From: JAUSIF01 sp964620215
GTDB lineage: Bacteria; Pseudomonadota; Alphaproteobacteria; Rhizobiales; Xanthobacteraceae
Assembly: GCA_964620215.1 (NCBI GenBank)
Contig: CAZUJE010000036.1
Span: 1 to 23,116, forward strand
Direction: 5' to 3'
DNA: 23,116 nucleotides
Shown here one piece after another: positions 1-7,128 of the stretch (its first letter is position 1; the number at the start of each line of letters is the position of its first letter). The position numbers and the translations under genes are program-made. The notes under the pieces were generated by a model that searched no databases, had not been told where the DNA came from, and was given only the letters and a program-made list of their open reading frames with translations.

Positions 1-372
1 CTTGAACACCGGCAGCACCGACTTGCGGGACACCGAGGTCCAGCAGCCGAACACGGCCGAAACTTTTTCCTTGGTAATCAGTTCACGCGCCTTTTCGGCA
101 AACAGCGGCCAGTTGGAGGCCGGGTCCACCACGACGGCTTCGAGCTTCTTGCCGAGCACGCCGCCTTTCTTGTTCTGCTCATCGATCAGGAACAACATGG
201 TGTCCTTCAGCGTAGTTTCGCTGATGGCCATGGTGCCGGAGAGCGAGTGCAGAATTCCGATTTTGATCGTTTCTTGCGCGGCCGCCGGGGCGCTCGCTAC
301 CGCGAACGCAATGCCGGATGCTGCAAGCAAGCCACGAATGGCGGGCCCCCCCGCCTTCGAAAACAGCTTCAT
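1..372 (-). CDS. urtA: Urea ABC transporter substrate-binding protein UrtA (N-terminal part, runs off the window)
   Basis: The first 124 codons of a periplasmic binding protein lie here; the rest is beyond base 1. Residues 1–34 form a Sec signal peptide (basic MKLFSK, hydrophobic core, AAAQ before ETIKIG). The mature start IGILHSLSGTMAISE, then GGVLGKKLEAVVVDPASNW and FGCWTSVSRKSVLPVF, are typical of UrtA in the branched-chain amino-acid/amide binding family (recognised from memory). UrtA captures urea for the UrtBCDE permease, which feeds urease. The ATG at 372 is preceded by a good GGGAGA ribosome site. A sigma-54 promoter at 437–452 suggests control by nitrogen status. The upstream hupE/ureJ gene on the same strand fits a urea-use locus. 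An amide-binding relative (AmiC/FmdD type) is the main alternative, but this sequence fits UrtA better. Confidence 0.88.
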   Translation of the reverse strand, partial: MKLFSKAGGPAIRGLLAASGIAFAVASAPAAAQETIKIGILHSLSGTMAISETTLKDTMLFLIDEQNKKGGVLGKKLEAVVVDPASNWPLFAEKARELITKEKVSAVFGCWTSVSRKSVLPVFK

Positions 373-399
373 GTGTTTTATCTCCCTGCGAGTACTCCG

Positions 400-421
400 G
401 CGTGGAAACTGGTTTCCACGC
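400..421. promoter_or_regulatory. 22-bp dyad in the urtA leader
   Basis: The arms GCGTGGAAAC and GTTTCCACGC are perfect inverted repeats separated by two bases. The dyad lies 28 bases upstream of the urtA start and just downstream of the start of transcription expected from the sigma-54 promoter. It could be an operator or an RNA hairpin. The two-base centre favours protein binding, because a hairpin would have to open some pairs to form a loop. No specific regulator is recognised. Confidence 0.5.
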
Positions 422-436
422 ACTAAGCAGGGCTGT

Positions 437-452
437 TGCAACGCATATGCCA
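437..452 (-). promoter_or_regulatory. Sigma-54 (-24/-12) promoter of urtA
   Basis: Read on the minus strand the site is TGGCATATGCGTTGCA. This is TGGCAT, five bases, then TTGCA, against the consensus TGGCAC-N5-TTGCW. The invariant GG and GC are exactly 10 bases apart. Transcription would begin near 426, about 55 bases before the urtA start codon. Further upstream (514–535) there are small dyads, ATCGCGCGAT and CGCGAT-N6-ATCGCG, which could be enhancer sites, but they do not match the NtrC consensus well. RpoN/NtrC control of urea uptake is established in other bacteria; its use here is inferred. Confidence 0.65.
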
Positions 453-623
453 GCGGTCAGAAGACCGAGAATCCCGTTTGGATTCAAAGCTGTTCTGGAT
501 TGAGCGCGCTGGCATCGCGCGATTTGCACATCGCGTTTCGCCAGCCTGCCTATTGTTTAGCCAAACAAATATCAAAAGCCCGGAATCTAGGCAGAATCCG
601 GATGTGATTTTAGCAATGTGATT

Positions 624-1214
624 TCAGCTTACGAACAACGCCAGTCCGGCGATGACAACGGCCCCGCCAGCGATGCGCAAACCGAATCCCTGCATTTGTT
701 TCGCAAACTTTCCAGCCAGCAAACCGGTAGCGATGCCGATGCCATGGATAACGGCGGTGGCGAGCGAAAAACCCAGGATGTACTGGGCGGCGTTGTCGCC
801 AGCAGGAAGCTCGGCGCCATGCGCATGGCCGTGGAAGAAGGCGAATAATGCCACGTAAGCCATCGCCAGTATTACCGGCATACCGAATGCAAGCGCCACT
901 GGCAGCGCAATCGCGACGATCGAAATTCCAATCGCATACTCAGTGCCGGGCAGCGGCATTCCGTTGAGCCCAGCCAGCGAGCCCAAGATCATGGTGCCGA
1001 CGAAAGCGGCAGGCACCTGCCAGAGCGCGCGGCCGCCGAGTTGAACGGCAAGCAGGCCGACCGCGAACATCGCGAGCAAATGATCGGCGCCGCCGAATGG
1101 ATGCTGGAAGCCAGAGAGGAAACTATGAGCCAGACCGTGCCCGGTGTGCGCCAGCGCGGCTTGCGGCACGCAGAAAAAAGCAACCGCCAGAACCAAAAAA
1201 GCAATCCGTCTCAT
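624..1214 (-). CDS. HupE/UreJ family nickel permease
   Basis: This 196-residue membrane protein has an N-terminal signal-like segment (1–22, ending AALA before HTGHG) and about six hydrophobic segments. It carries the family motif HPFGGADHLLAM (38–49) and a His-rich FFHGHAHG stretch (127–134), which supply metal ligands. HupE/UreJ proteins are thought to import nickel for hydrogenase or urease. With urtA next door and no NiFe hydrogenase in the window, a urease role (UreJ) is more likely. The ATG at 1214 was chosen because GGGGGAG lies just before it and the signal sequence starts there; an in-frame upstream start at 1289 would add 25 non-conserved residues. It lies upstream of urtA on the same strand, but a 251-base gap with its own sigma-54 promoter separates them. 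Confidence 0.85.
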   Translation of the reverse strand: MRRIAFLVLAVAFFCVPQAALAHTGHGLAHSFLSGFQHPFGGADHLLAMFAVGLLAVQLGGRALWQVPAAFVGTMILGSLAGLNGMPLPGTEYAIGISIVAIALPVALAFGMPVILAMAYVALFAFFHGHAHGAELPAGDNAAQYILGFSLATAVIHGIGIATGLLAGKFAKQMQGFGLRIAGGAVVIAGLALFVS

Positions 1215-1511
1215 TTTCTCCCCCTTCTCCCCGCTTATGCTCGACCGTGTTCCATCACGCACTAGAGCGGATGGAACTTTTCCTTGCAAGCATCCTGCCA
1301 GGCGCGCGGAACTAATTTTGCAACATTACGTAAGACTGTTTGATGGAACGATCTTGATTTTTTCTTTTTCAGACTGCTCCCGCCTCATTGCAGCCGCGAA
1401 ATTCCATTGAAAGCACCTCGCGGGGGAAGGGGCACTCCCTTTTGGTGATGTGAGCGGGCGGCTCTTCGAAGCCGTGCGTATCCGGGCCTGGGATATTCAC
1501 GGAGTTGAAGA

Positions 1512-2717
1512 ATGCTGCTTCGATTCGCGGCCGCGGCCGCTTGCGTGCTTGCGTTGGTCTATTCGCTTTCTCACGCGCCGGTTCCCGGCCCAACCAATGC
1601 CAGCGTGATTAAATCAGCGATAGCTTCGCTCGAAACGGACAAACCCTCCGGCGAAATGATGCTGTCGCTCCGGGTGAAACACGATCTCATGCCTGCCGAC
1701 GAGCATGAGACGGCGGCGACCGAGCCGAAGCGGCAGGACCGGTTCGACTCACAGGCTGAGCAGTCCGAAGATTCAGTTCTCGGCCGCGCGGGCAAAGCCG
1801 CCAAGGCTGCAATCAACGCCATTCAGGAATTCACATCCTCGCCGGATGATGTTGCTCTGATGGATGCCGGCCTCGATATGCGTCCGGCGCCGGTTATCCG
1901 TACGGCACTATCGCGCGAGGAAATCTGCAACGCGCTGGAACTCGCCGCTCTCGAACACAAATTGCCCGTCGAATTTTTAGGCCGGCTGATCTGGCAGGAA
2001 AGCCGTCACAAGGCGGAGGCTGTCAGCCGCGCCGGCGCGCGCGGCATCGCGCAATTCATGCCGGCTACCGCCTCCGACATGGGGCTGAAAGATCCGTTCG
2101 ATCCGGTGGCCGCACTTCTGAAGTCGGCGCAATTCCTCCGCATGTTGCACGACCGGTTCGGCAATGTCGGTCTGGCCGCGGCCGCCTACAATGGCGGACC
2201 GGGACGGCTGGAACGATGGCTGGAAACGCGCGTCAAAAATAAAAAAGCAACACTCCCGCAGGAAACGCAAAATTACGTCCGCATCATCACCGGCAAGACA
2301 GTTACCGAGTGGGTCGGCGTCACGGGCACACAGGCCGCTGAAGTGAAGGCGAAGAATAAAGTTCCCTGCGTCCCGCAACAGGTGATTGAAGCGAAAGCGC
2401 CGACGAATACCGAGAAACTGGAAAAGCCGGTGCAAGTTGCGGATATCAACGAATGGAACGTGCAGGTCATCGGCGCTTGGTCCGAGCAAAAAGCGCATGA
2501 ACAGTTCGCAGCCATCAAGAAGAAGTATCCCTCCATGCTCGGCGCGCGGCGTACTTCCGTGTTTCGTGGAAAGCTCGCCAAGGGCGGCCAGGCGACATTC
2601 ATCCGCATCGCCGCGGCGACGCAGGCTGAAGGGAACGAGCTTTGCTCGAAACTGAAAGAGACCGGCGGAAGCTGCGCTGTTATGAAGAATACGATCAAGA
2701 CAGCGAACAAGAGTTAA
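1512..2717 (+). CDS. Lytic transglycosylase with SLT and SPOR domains
   Basis: The 401-residue protein has an N-terminal signal or anchor (1–22), a low-complexity acidic linker to about 130, and an SLT lysozyme-like domain (about 135–265). The catalytic glutamate is E163 in WQESRHKAEAVSRAGARGIA, followed by the family motifs AQFMPATA (180–187) and AAAYNGGPGRL (222–232). A C-terminal SPOR domain begins at about 315 (WNVQVIGAWSEQKAHEQF). Such enzymes cleave peptidoglycan between MurNAc and GlcNAc in the periplasm, and SPOR domains bind denuded glycan at division sites. The ATG has GGAG seven bases upstream. It is divergent from hupE and convergent with the aminotransferase across a strong hairpin. 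The exact MLT family is not assigned. Confidence 0.88.
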   Translation: MLLRFAAAAACVLALVYSLSHAPVPGPTNASVIKSAIASLETDKPSGEMMLSLRVKHDLMPADEHETAATEPKRQDRFDSQAEQSEDSVLGRAGKAAKAAINAIQEFTSSPDDVALMDAGLDMRPAPVIRTALSREEICNALELAALEHKLPVEFLGRLIWQESRHKAEAVSRAGARGIAQFMPATASDMGLKDPFDPVAALLKSAQFLRMLHDRFGNVGLAAAAYNGGPGRLERWLETRVKNKKATLPQETQNYVRIITGKTVTEWVGVTGTQAAEVKAKNKVPCVPQQVIEAKAPTNTEKLEKPVQVADINEWNVQVIGAWSEQKAHEQFAAIKKKYPSMLGARRTSVFRGKLAKGGQATFIRIAAATQAEGNELCSKLKETGGSCAVMKNTIKTANKS

Positions 2718-2740
2718 GCTAGCGGCAGGGGTCGTGGGGA

Positions 2741-2776
2741 AACGGAGCGTCCGGCGATATGGCCGGATGCTCCGTT
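2741..2776. terminator. Bidirectional hairpin terminator between convergent genes
   Basis: A 15-bp stem, AACGGAGCGTCCGGC with GCCGGATGCTCCGTT (one G/T position), closes a six-base loop. It sits in the 65-base gap between the stops of the transglycosylase (2717) and the aminotransferase (2783). No long T-run follows on either strand, so it may act as a weak or Rho-aided terminator or as an mRNA 3'-end stabiliser for both genes. Confidence 0.65.
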
Positions 2777-2782
2777 ACCGTT

Positions 2783-3928
2783 TCAGATAGCGCTTTGCAG
2801 ACGTTCAAGCGCCGTATCGAGCGTCCTGTCGGTTTTTGCGAAACAAAAACGCACGACGCTTTTCACCGGCTCCTCGGCATAGAAGGCCGATACCGGAATT
2901 GCCGCGACGCGATGTTCGGTGACGAGCTTTTTGCAGAAAGCTTCGTCGTCCAGATTTTTTCCTAACGGCGCGAGATCGATGCTGACGAAATAGGTGGCCT
3001 CGCTCGGCAGCACCGGGAAGCCGATTTGCTTGAGGCCTGAGGTGAAACGGTCGCGCGAACGCTCAAGTGCCACACGCGACTGCGTAAAATACGAATCTTC
3101 TTTCGCCAACCCATACGCCACCGCCGCCTGCAAATTCGGCGGCGTGGTGAAAGTGATGAACTGGTGGGCTTTCGCAAGCACCCGCATGATTTCAGGCGCG
3201 GCGCAGACCAAACCGACCTTCCAGCCGGTGAGCGAGAAGATTTTCCCGGCGGAGCCGATTTTCACCGTCCGGTTTCTCATGCCGGGAACGGCGAGCATCG
3301 GAATGTGCCTGCGTCCGTCGAAAATCACATGCTCCCAGACTTCATCGCAGATCGCGATGGCGTCGTTGTCGATGCAGAATTTCGTCAGCAGCTTGAGTTG
3401 ATCTTCGCCGTACACTGTCGCGGTCGGATTCAGCGGATTGTTGAACAGGACCACTTTGGTGCGAGAAGAAAATGCGCGGGCCAGCATCTCCTCGTCGAAT
3501 TTCCAGTGCGGCGGTTTCAGACGTACCATTTTCGGCACGCCGCCCGCGCGCAGCACAAGCGGGAGATAAGCGTCATAAAGCGGCTGGAACAGCACCACCT
3601 CGTCGCCCGGCGTAATCAGCGCCATCAGCGCCCCGGCGATTGCTTCGGTCGCGCCCGATGTGATCATCACTTCGGAATCGGGATCAAGCGATACGCTGTG
3701 CCAATGCCTGTAGTGAACGGAGACCGCATTACGCAGTTCCGGCAAACCCATCATCGGCGGATATTGATTCCAGCCGTTAATGACGGCATCCGCCGCTTTC
3801 ATCCGAACATCCTCCGGACCGGGATCGTCGGGAAATCCCTGGCCGAGATTCACCGCATCATGTTCGCGCGCCAGACGCGACATGACTTCGAACACGGTGG
3901 TCGGGAGATTGGCGAAGATTGGGTTCAT
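2783..3928 (-). CDS. PLP-dependent class I/II aminotransferase
   Basis: A 381-residue fold-type I aminotransferase. Recognisable elements are the N-terminal NLGQGFPDDPGPE (27–40), the substrate-site NQYPPMMGLPELR (54–66), NPLNPTA with N167, CDEVWEH with D195, the Schiff-base lysine K229 in SAGKIFSLTGWKVG, and the carboxylate-binding arginine near R360 (SVVRFCFAKT). The FPDDPGPE and MMGLPELR motifs place it near kynurenine/glutamine-transaminase-K and methionine aminotransferases; the substrate cannot be fixed from sequence. No clear Shine–Dalgarno is seen. The start codon lies inside a 7-bp inverted repeat (3927–3933 with 3945–3951), which might affect translation. The start is supported by MNPIFANLPTTVFE matching the usual beginning of the family. 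Confidence 0.88.
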   Translation of the reverse strand: MNPIFANLPTTVFEVMSRLAREHDAVNLGQGFPDDPGPEDVRMKAADAVINGWNQYPPMMGLPELRNAVSVHYRHWHSVSLDPDSEVMITSGATEAIAGALMALITPGDEVVLFQPLYDAYLPLVLRAGGVPKMVRLKPPHWKFDEEMLARAFSSRTKVVLFNNPLNPTATVYGEDQLKLLTKFCIDNDAIAICDEVWEHVIFDGRRHIPMLAVPGMRNRTVKIGSAGKIFSLTGWKVGLVCAAPEIMRVLAKAHQFITFTTPPNLQAAVAYGLAKEDSYFTQSRVALERSRDRFTSGLKQIGFPVLPSEATYFVSIDLAPLGKNLDDEAFCKKLVTEHRVAAIPVSAFYAEEPVKSVVRFCFAKTDRTLDTALERLQSAI

Positions 3929-3947
3929 GACAATTCGTTCGTTTTTG

Positions 3948-4047
3948 TCATCACAGGGCCGCCGCGAAGCGGCGTGACCCGGTGATCCCGATCCATGAAA
4001 TGCTGACTTACGTCCCTAAGCGAGATCGCCGGGACAAGCCCGGCGAT
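3948..4047. repeat. Pair of REP-like palindromic elements
   Basis: Two hairpins lie between the osmC stop and the aminotransferase start. The first (about 3951–3989) has an inner stem CGCCGC-GAA-GCGGCG (3960–3974) and an outer stem ATCAC/GTGAT with GGG/CCC. The second (4025–4047) is a perfect 9-bp stem ATCGCCGGG-ACAAG-CCCGGCGAT. Elements of this look (CCGGG...CCCGG followed by GATGAC) are scattered through many alphaproteobacterial genomes. They may end or stabilise the osmC transcript. Confidence 0.6.
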
Positions 4048-4079
4048 GACAAGTATTACGTCTTCACCGTCAAATTCAG

Positions 4080-4475
4080 TCAGATGTTAATCCCCGCAAG
4101 CGCCTTCGACACGGGGCATCCCTTGCTCGCGGCTTCGGCCACTTCGCGGATTTTTGCTTCATCGCCGCCGGGCGCTTCCACGGTACAGGTGAGCACACTG
4201 CCAGTGATGTTCGCGCCGCCTGCCCCCGCCACGACTTCAACCTCGGAACTTGTCTCGATCGACTTCGGCGTGATGCCGGCTTTCCCGAGGCCGACATTCA
4301 GCGCCATGCTGAAACAGGAAGCGTGGGCGGCCGCGATCAATTCTTCCGGAGTCGTTTCGGAAACGCCGCCTTCAAAGCGGGATTTCATGCCATATGGCGC
4401 ATCGGTGAAGAGTTTGCTGCCGGCGCTGATTTTTCCGGCCTTGCCCTCCCAGCGGGCGGTTGCTGTGCTTTTCAT
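4080..4475 (-). CDS. OsmC-family peroxiredoxin, C-terminus possibly shortened
   Basis: A 131-residue OsmC/Ohr-fold protein with the two redox cysteines in HASCFSMAL (C54) and KGCPVSKAL (C119), plus the EELIAAAHA helix. It is closest to OsmC proper, which reduces organic hydroperoxides and is often stress-induced. The AGGGAG ribosome site sits nine bases before the ATG. The protein ends at GINI, several residues before the usual OsmC end (ITLDxxL). In the same frame the codons after the TGA read LNLTVKT and then TAA, which looks like the rest of the normal last strand. The stop at 4080–4082 may be a recent nonsense change, or a sequencing error. All catalytic residues remain. It follows the copper chaperone gene by 104 bases on the same strand. 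Confidence 0.85.
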   Translation of the reverse strand: MKSTATARWEGKAGKISAGSKLFTDAPYGMKSRFEGGVSETTPEELIAAAHASCFSMALNVGLGKAGITPKSIETSSEVEVVAGAGGANITGSVLTCTVEAPGGDEAKIREVAEAASKGCPVSKALAGINI

Positions 4476-4579
4476 TTTTTTACTCCCTGCGTGATGAATT
4501 CATCGGTCCGCTGCCAGATAACCCGCGAAGGCGAGCCGGGTTCAGCGTGCCTCAGCTTTCAGGAACAAGCCAGTCTGGG

Positions 4580-5071
4580 TCAGTGGCCCTTGTGCTCAGG
4601 CGCGCCATGTCCAGCTGGTCCGCCCATGCCTTCCACCGCAAATTCCACCGGCACCGTGCCGGCTTTTTCAAAGATCAGCGTGCCCTTGAAATGCTTACCC
4701 TGTTCGAGCGGTGCTTTCAGCTCAAAGAACATGATGTGCAGGCCACCGGGCGCAAGTTCAACCTTGCCGCCGGCCGGAATTTCGATGCCGTTTGGAAGTG
4801 CCCGCATTTTCATGATGCCGCCTTCGGTGGCCATTTCATGCAGCTCGGTACGGCCGGAAACCTCGGAGGATGCACCGATGAGCCGATCGGAGGTGGCGCC
4901 GGAGTTTTCAATCTTTGCATAACCACCCGCGACCACGGCGCCGCGGGGCGTTTCGCGCGACCAGGGGTGCTCGATGCGGAGCGAACTCGTCTTGTATTCA
5001 TGCGCATGGGCCAGCAGCGCAAAAGCGATTGAAAGCAGAAGTGCGATTGCGAAGGACGTAATCAGGCGCAT
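4580..5071 (-). CDS. PCu(A)C periplasmic copper chaperone
   Basis: This 163-residue protein has a signal peptide (1–23, ending LLAHA before HEYKTS). It carries the copper(I) ligand set of the PCu(A)C/DUF461 family: H78 and M80 in ELHEM, M87/M89 in GGIMKMR, and H112 and M114 in LHIMF. The tail HGAPEHKGH is an additional His-rich metal site, seen in some family members. PCu(A)C delivers copper to the CuA site or to CuB assembly of cytochrome oxidases. A strong GGGAGG ribosome site precedes the ATG. It starts 57 bases after the hyfI stop on the same strand, so read-through from the hyf operon is possible but not shown. Confidence 0.88.
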   Translation of the reverse strand: MRLITSFAIALLLSIAFALLAHAHEYKTSSLRIEHPWSRETPRGAVVAGGYAKIENSGATSDRLIGASSEVSGRTELHEMATEGGIMKMRALPNGIEIPAGGKVELAPGGLHIMFFELKAPLEQGKHFKGTLIFEKAGTVPVEFAVEGMGGPAGHGAPEHKGH

Positions 5072-5128
5072 CGTTTCCTCCCGGCGGGACGCGCGCTGTG
5101 TAGCCGATCAAGGGCCGCCGCGCGAGAC

Positions 5129-5674
5129 TTACTCCTCCGCGCGTTTCGTCGCGGGCTTAAAGGTAGCGGCTTCCAGCAGTGCGATCAGACCCTTGAGGAT
5201 CTCGACGGGGCGCGGCGGACAGCCGGGAATCGTGAGGTCCACGGGTACTGCGTCTTTCACGGCACCCACACAGGCATAACTCCCCGCAAACAGGCCGCCG
5301 GTGCAGGCGCAATCGCCGAGCGCCACCACCCATTTCGGATCGGGTGTCGCGCGCCATGTGCGCTCCAGCGCGATTTTCATGTTTTTCGTGAGCGGACCGG
5401 TGACGAGCAATACGTCAGCGTGGCGCGGAGACGCGACGAATTTCATGCCGAAACGTTCAAGGTCATAGACTGGATTGTTGAGTGCGTGGATCTCCAGTTC
5501 GCAGCCGTTGCAGGAACCGGCATCCACTTCTCTTATGGCCAGCGAGCGGCCGAGCACGCGGCGTGACAAATCGTCGAGCGTTTTTACAAGTTCCTGCGCA
5601 GCACCCTCGCGCGCTTCAGGTCCTTCGATGGTGACCGGTTTCTTGCCGATGGATTCGAACAACAGGCGGCGCAT
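5129..5674 (-). CDS. hyfI: HyfI/NuoB-like FeS small subunit of a hydrogenase-related complex
   Basis: A 181-residue protein of the NuoB/HycG/HyfI family. It keeps the cysteines of the single proximal [4Fe-4S] cluster: C55 and C58 in SCNGCELE, C122 in GDCACTGG, and C152 in PGCPPRP. The SCNGCE form is the group 4 hydrogenase type, not the adjacent CC of true NuoB. It would pass electrons between the large subunit and the membrane arm on the cytoplasmic side. Its ATG overlaps the hyfG stop by one base (TGATG), so the two are translationally coupled. It is the last gene of the six-gene operon. The intact cluster contrasts with the lost nickel site of its partner HyfG. Confidence 0.87.
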   Translation of the reverse strand: MRRLLFESIGKKPVTIEGPEAREGAAQELVKTLDDLSRRVLGRSLAIREVDAGSCNGCELEIHALNNPVYDLERFGMKFVASPRHADVLLVTGPLTKNMKIALERTWRATPDPKWVVALGDCACTGGLFAGSYACVGAVKDAVPVDLTIPGCPPRPVEILKGLIALLEAATFKPATKRAEE

Positions 5675-7128
5675 CAGAGATCATGCCCCGAATAGGAACA
5701 GTTGAACGATTTATTACAGAGCGGAAAGTCAGCGACGATGTTGCCCTCGACGGCGGCTTCCAGCAGCGGCCACTGAAACCATGACGGATCGCGCGGATGG
5801 CAGCGCGCGACGTTTCCGTCTTTTCCGATGCGAAGCCAGACGAGTGCGTCGCCACGGAAACTTTCCACAAAAGCGAAACCTTCGGATTCTTTCGTAGCGG
5901 GAAGATCGATTTTGATTTTTCCGCCCGGCAGATTGTCCAGTATCTGCCGGATCAGAGAAAAGCTTTGTTCGATTTCGGAAGTGCGGATGCGCAGGCGCGC
6001 ATCCACGTCACCGGCTTTCAGAAGCGGCACCTCGAAGCTGAGCTTGTCGTAAGGCGCGCAAGCAAGATCGCGGCGGGCGTCGAAATCCCGCCCCGACGCG
6101 CGGCCGACAAAACCGCCCGCGGCAAAGCGAGTGGCGAGATCGCCTGAGACAATTCCAGTTGTCACCGTTCGCTCAAGAAGCGAGGCGGTGTCGTCATAGA
6201 TCCTGAACAGTTCGCGGAATCGGGGCGCGATGTTGTCCAGCAGCGTTCGGATTTTTTCGATGCCGTCCTTCGGCAAATCCTTCGCAACGCCGGTTGGAAT
6301 GATGCAATCGCGCATCAGGCGATGACCGAAGCAATGATCGGCCGCCTGCAAGACTTCCTCGCGCAGCATCGTGGCATGGGCCTGAATGAGCACGAAGGAA
6401 GCGTCGTTGCAGATCGCGCCGAAGTCGCCGAGGTGATTGGCGATACGTTCAAGCTCGGCCATCAGCGCCCTGAGGTATGCCGCGCGCGGTGGCGCGGAAA
6501 CACCCAGCGCCATTTCAGCGGCGCGTGCGAAAGCAAATTGATAGGCGACAGTGGAATCGCCCGAGACGCGGCCAGCGAGTTGCGAAGCGCGTTCCAGCGA
6601 AGCGCCTGCCATCAGGCTTTCAATGCCCTTGTGGACGTAGCCAAGCCGTTGCTCGAGCCGCACGACCGTTTCGCCATTCGCCGTGAAACGGAAATGTCCC
6701 GGTTCGATGATACCGGCATGAACCGGGCCGACGGGAATCTGGTGCAGCCCCTCGCCTTCCACCGGAAGAAATGCGTAGTCGGGCTTTTCGGAGGACGGTT
6801 GTTTTTTTCCGAGCGGAGCTGCGACACCCCACGCATTATGATCGAGCCACGGACGCTGATCCGGCAAGCCGTCCGCCTCCAGCCCAAACAAATCGCGGAT
6901 GGCGCGCTCCAGCCGGATCGCGGGCGCGTGATGGCGGCCCACTGACGGATAACGGCCGCCTGCCGTTTCGATGCAAAGATGCTCCAGTGTTTTCTCGCGC
7001 GGGTCGCGGAGGATCATGTGAACGCGGTTGCCATCGGCGAACAGCGCCATCAGTTCATGCTCGCCAAGGCCCATCGTTTCGGCGCGAGCGATCCAGGCAT
7101 TCGCGTCGAGGGTTTTGCGCTCCATCAT
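5674..7128 (-). CDS. hyfG: HyfG-like NuoC/NuoD fusion subunit lacking NiFe ligands
   Basis: A 484-residue fusion: a NuoC-like N-terminus (about 1–110), then a NuoD/hydrogenase-large-subunit domain beginning near HQIPVGPVHAGIIEPGHFRF (129–148). Group 4 [NiFe] hydrogenases have RVCGICxxAH at the first nickel site; here it reads RVSGDSTVAYQ, with S189 and S192 in place of both cysteines. At the C-terminus the usual DPCxxC becomes FPLCNKSFNCSYSGHDL, with C471 and C477 five residues apart. A working NiFe site is therefore not expected, which is the mark of Ehr proteins. The ATG at 7128 was chosen because it overlaps the hyfF stop (ATGA) and has GAGG eight bases upstream; a GTG at 7158 would add 10 residues. 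No C-terminal protease site would be needed. Confidence 0.85.
   Translation of the reverse strand: MMERKTLDANAWIARAETMGLGEHELMALFADGNRVHMILRDPREKTLEHLCIETAGGRYPSVGRHHAPAIRLERAIRDLFGLEADGLPDQRPWLDHNAWGVAAPLGKKQPSSEKPDYAFLPVEGEGLHQIPVGPVHAGIIEPGHFRFTANGETVVRLEQRLGYVHKGIESLMAGASLERASQLAGRVSGDSTVAYQFAFARAAEMALGVSAPPRAAYLRALMAELERIANHLGDFGAICNDASFVLIQAHATMLREEVLQAADHCFGHRLMRDCIIPTGVAKDLPKDGIEKIRTLLDNIAPRFRELFRIYDDTASLLERTVTTGIVSGDLATRFAAGGFVGRASGRDFDARRDLACAPYDKLSFEVPLLKAGDVDARLRIRTSEIEQSFSLIRQILDNLPGGKIKIDLPATKESEGFAFVESFRGDALVWLRIGKDGNVARCHPRDPSWFQWPLLEAAVEGNIVADFPLCNKSFNCSYSGHDL

Noticed and set aside
1215..1289. Upstream start for hupE/ureJ at 1289
   Set aside because: The extra 25 residues precede an obvious signal sequence that has its own strong ribosome site.
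1308..1333. EcfG-type stress promoter GGAAC-N16-CGTA upstream of the transglycosylase
   Set aside because: The -10 differs from CGTT, the site is about 180 bases from the gene and several GGAAC motifs lie nearby; a chance match cannot be excluded.
3164..3985. Plus-strand open frame of 273 codons opposite the aminotransferase
   Set aside because: Antisense shadow with no motif; the minus-strand gene carries the full PLP-site pattern.
4520..4542. Terminator hairpin AACCCG/CGGGTT between the copper chaperone and osmC genes
   Set aside because: Only a 6-bp stem with an 11-base loop and no T-run; too weak to annotate.
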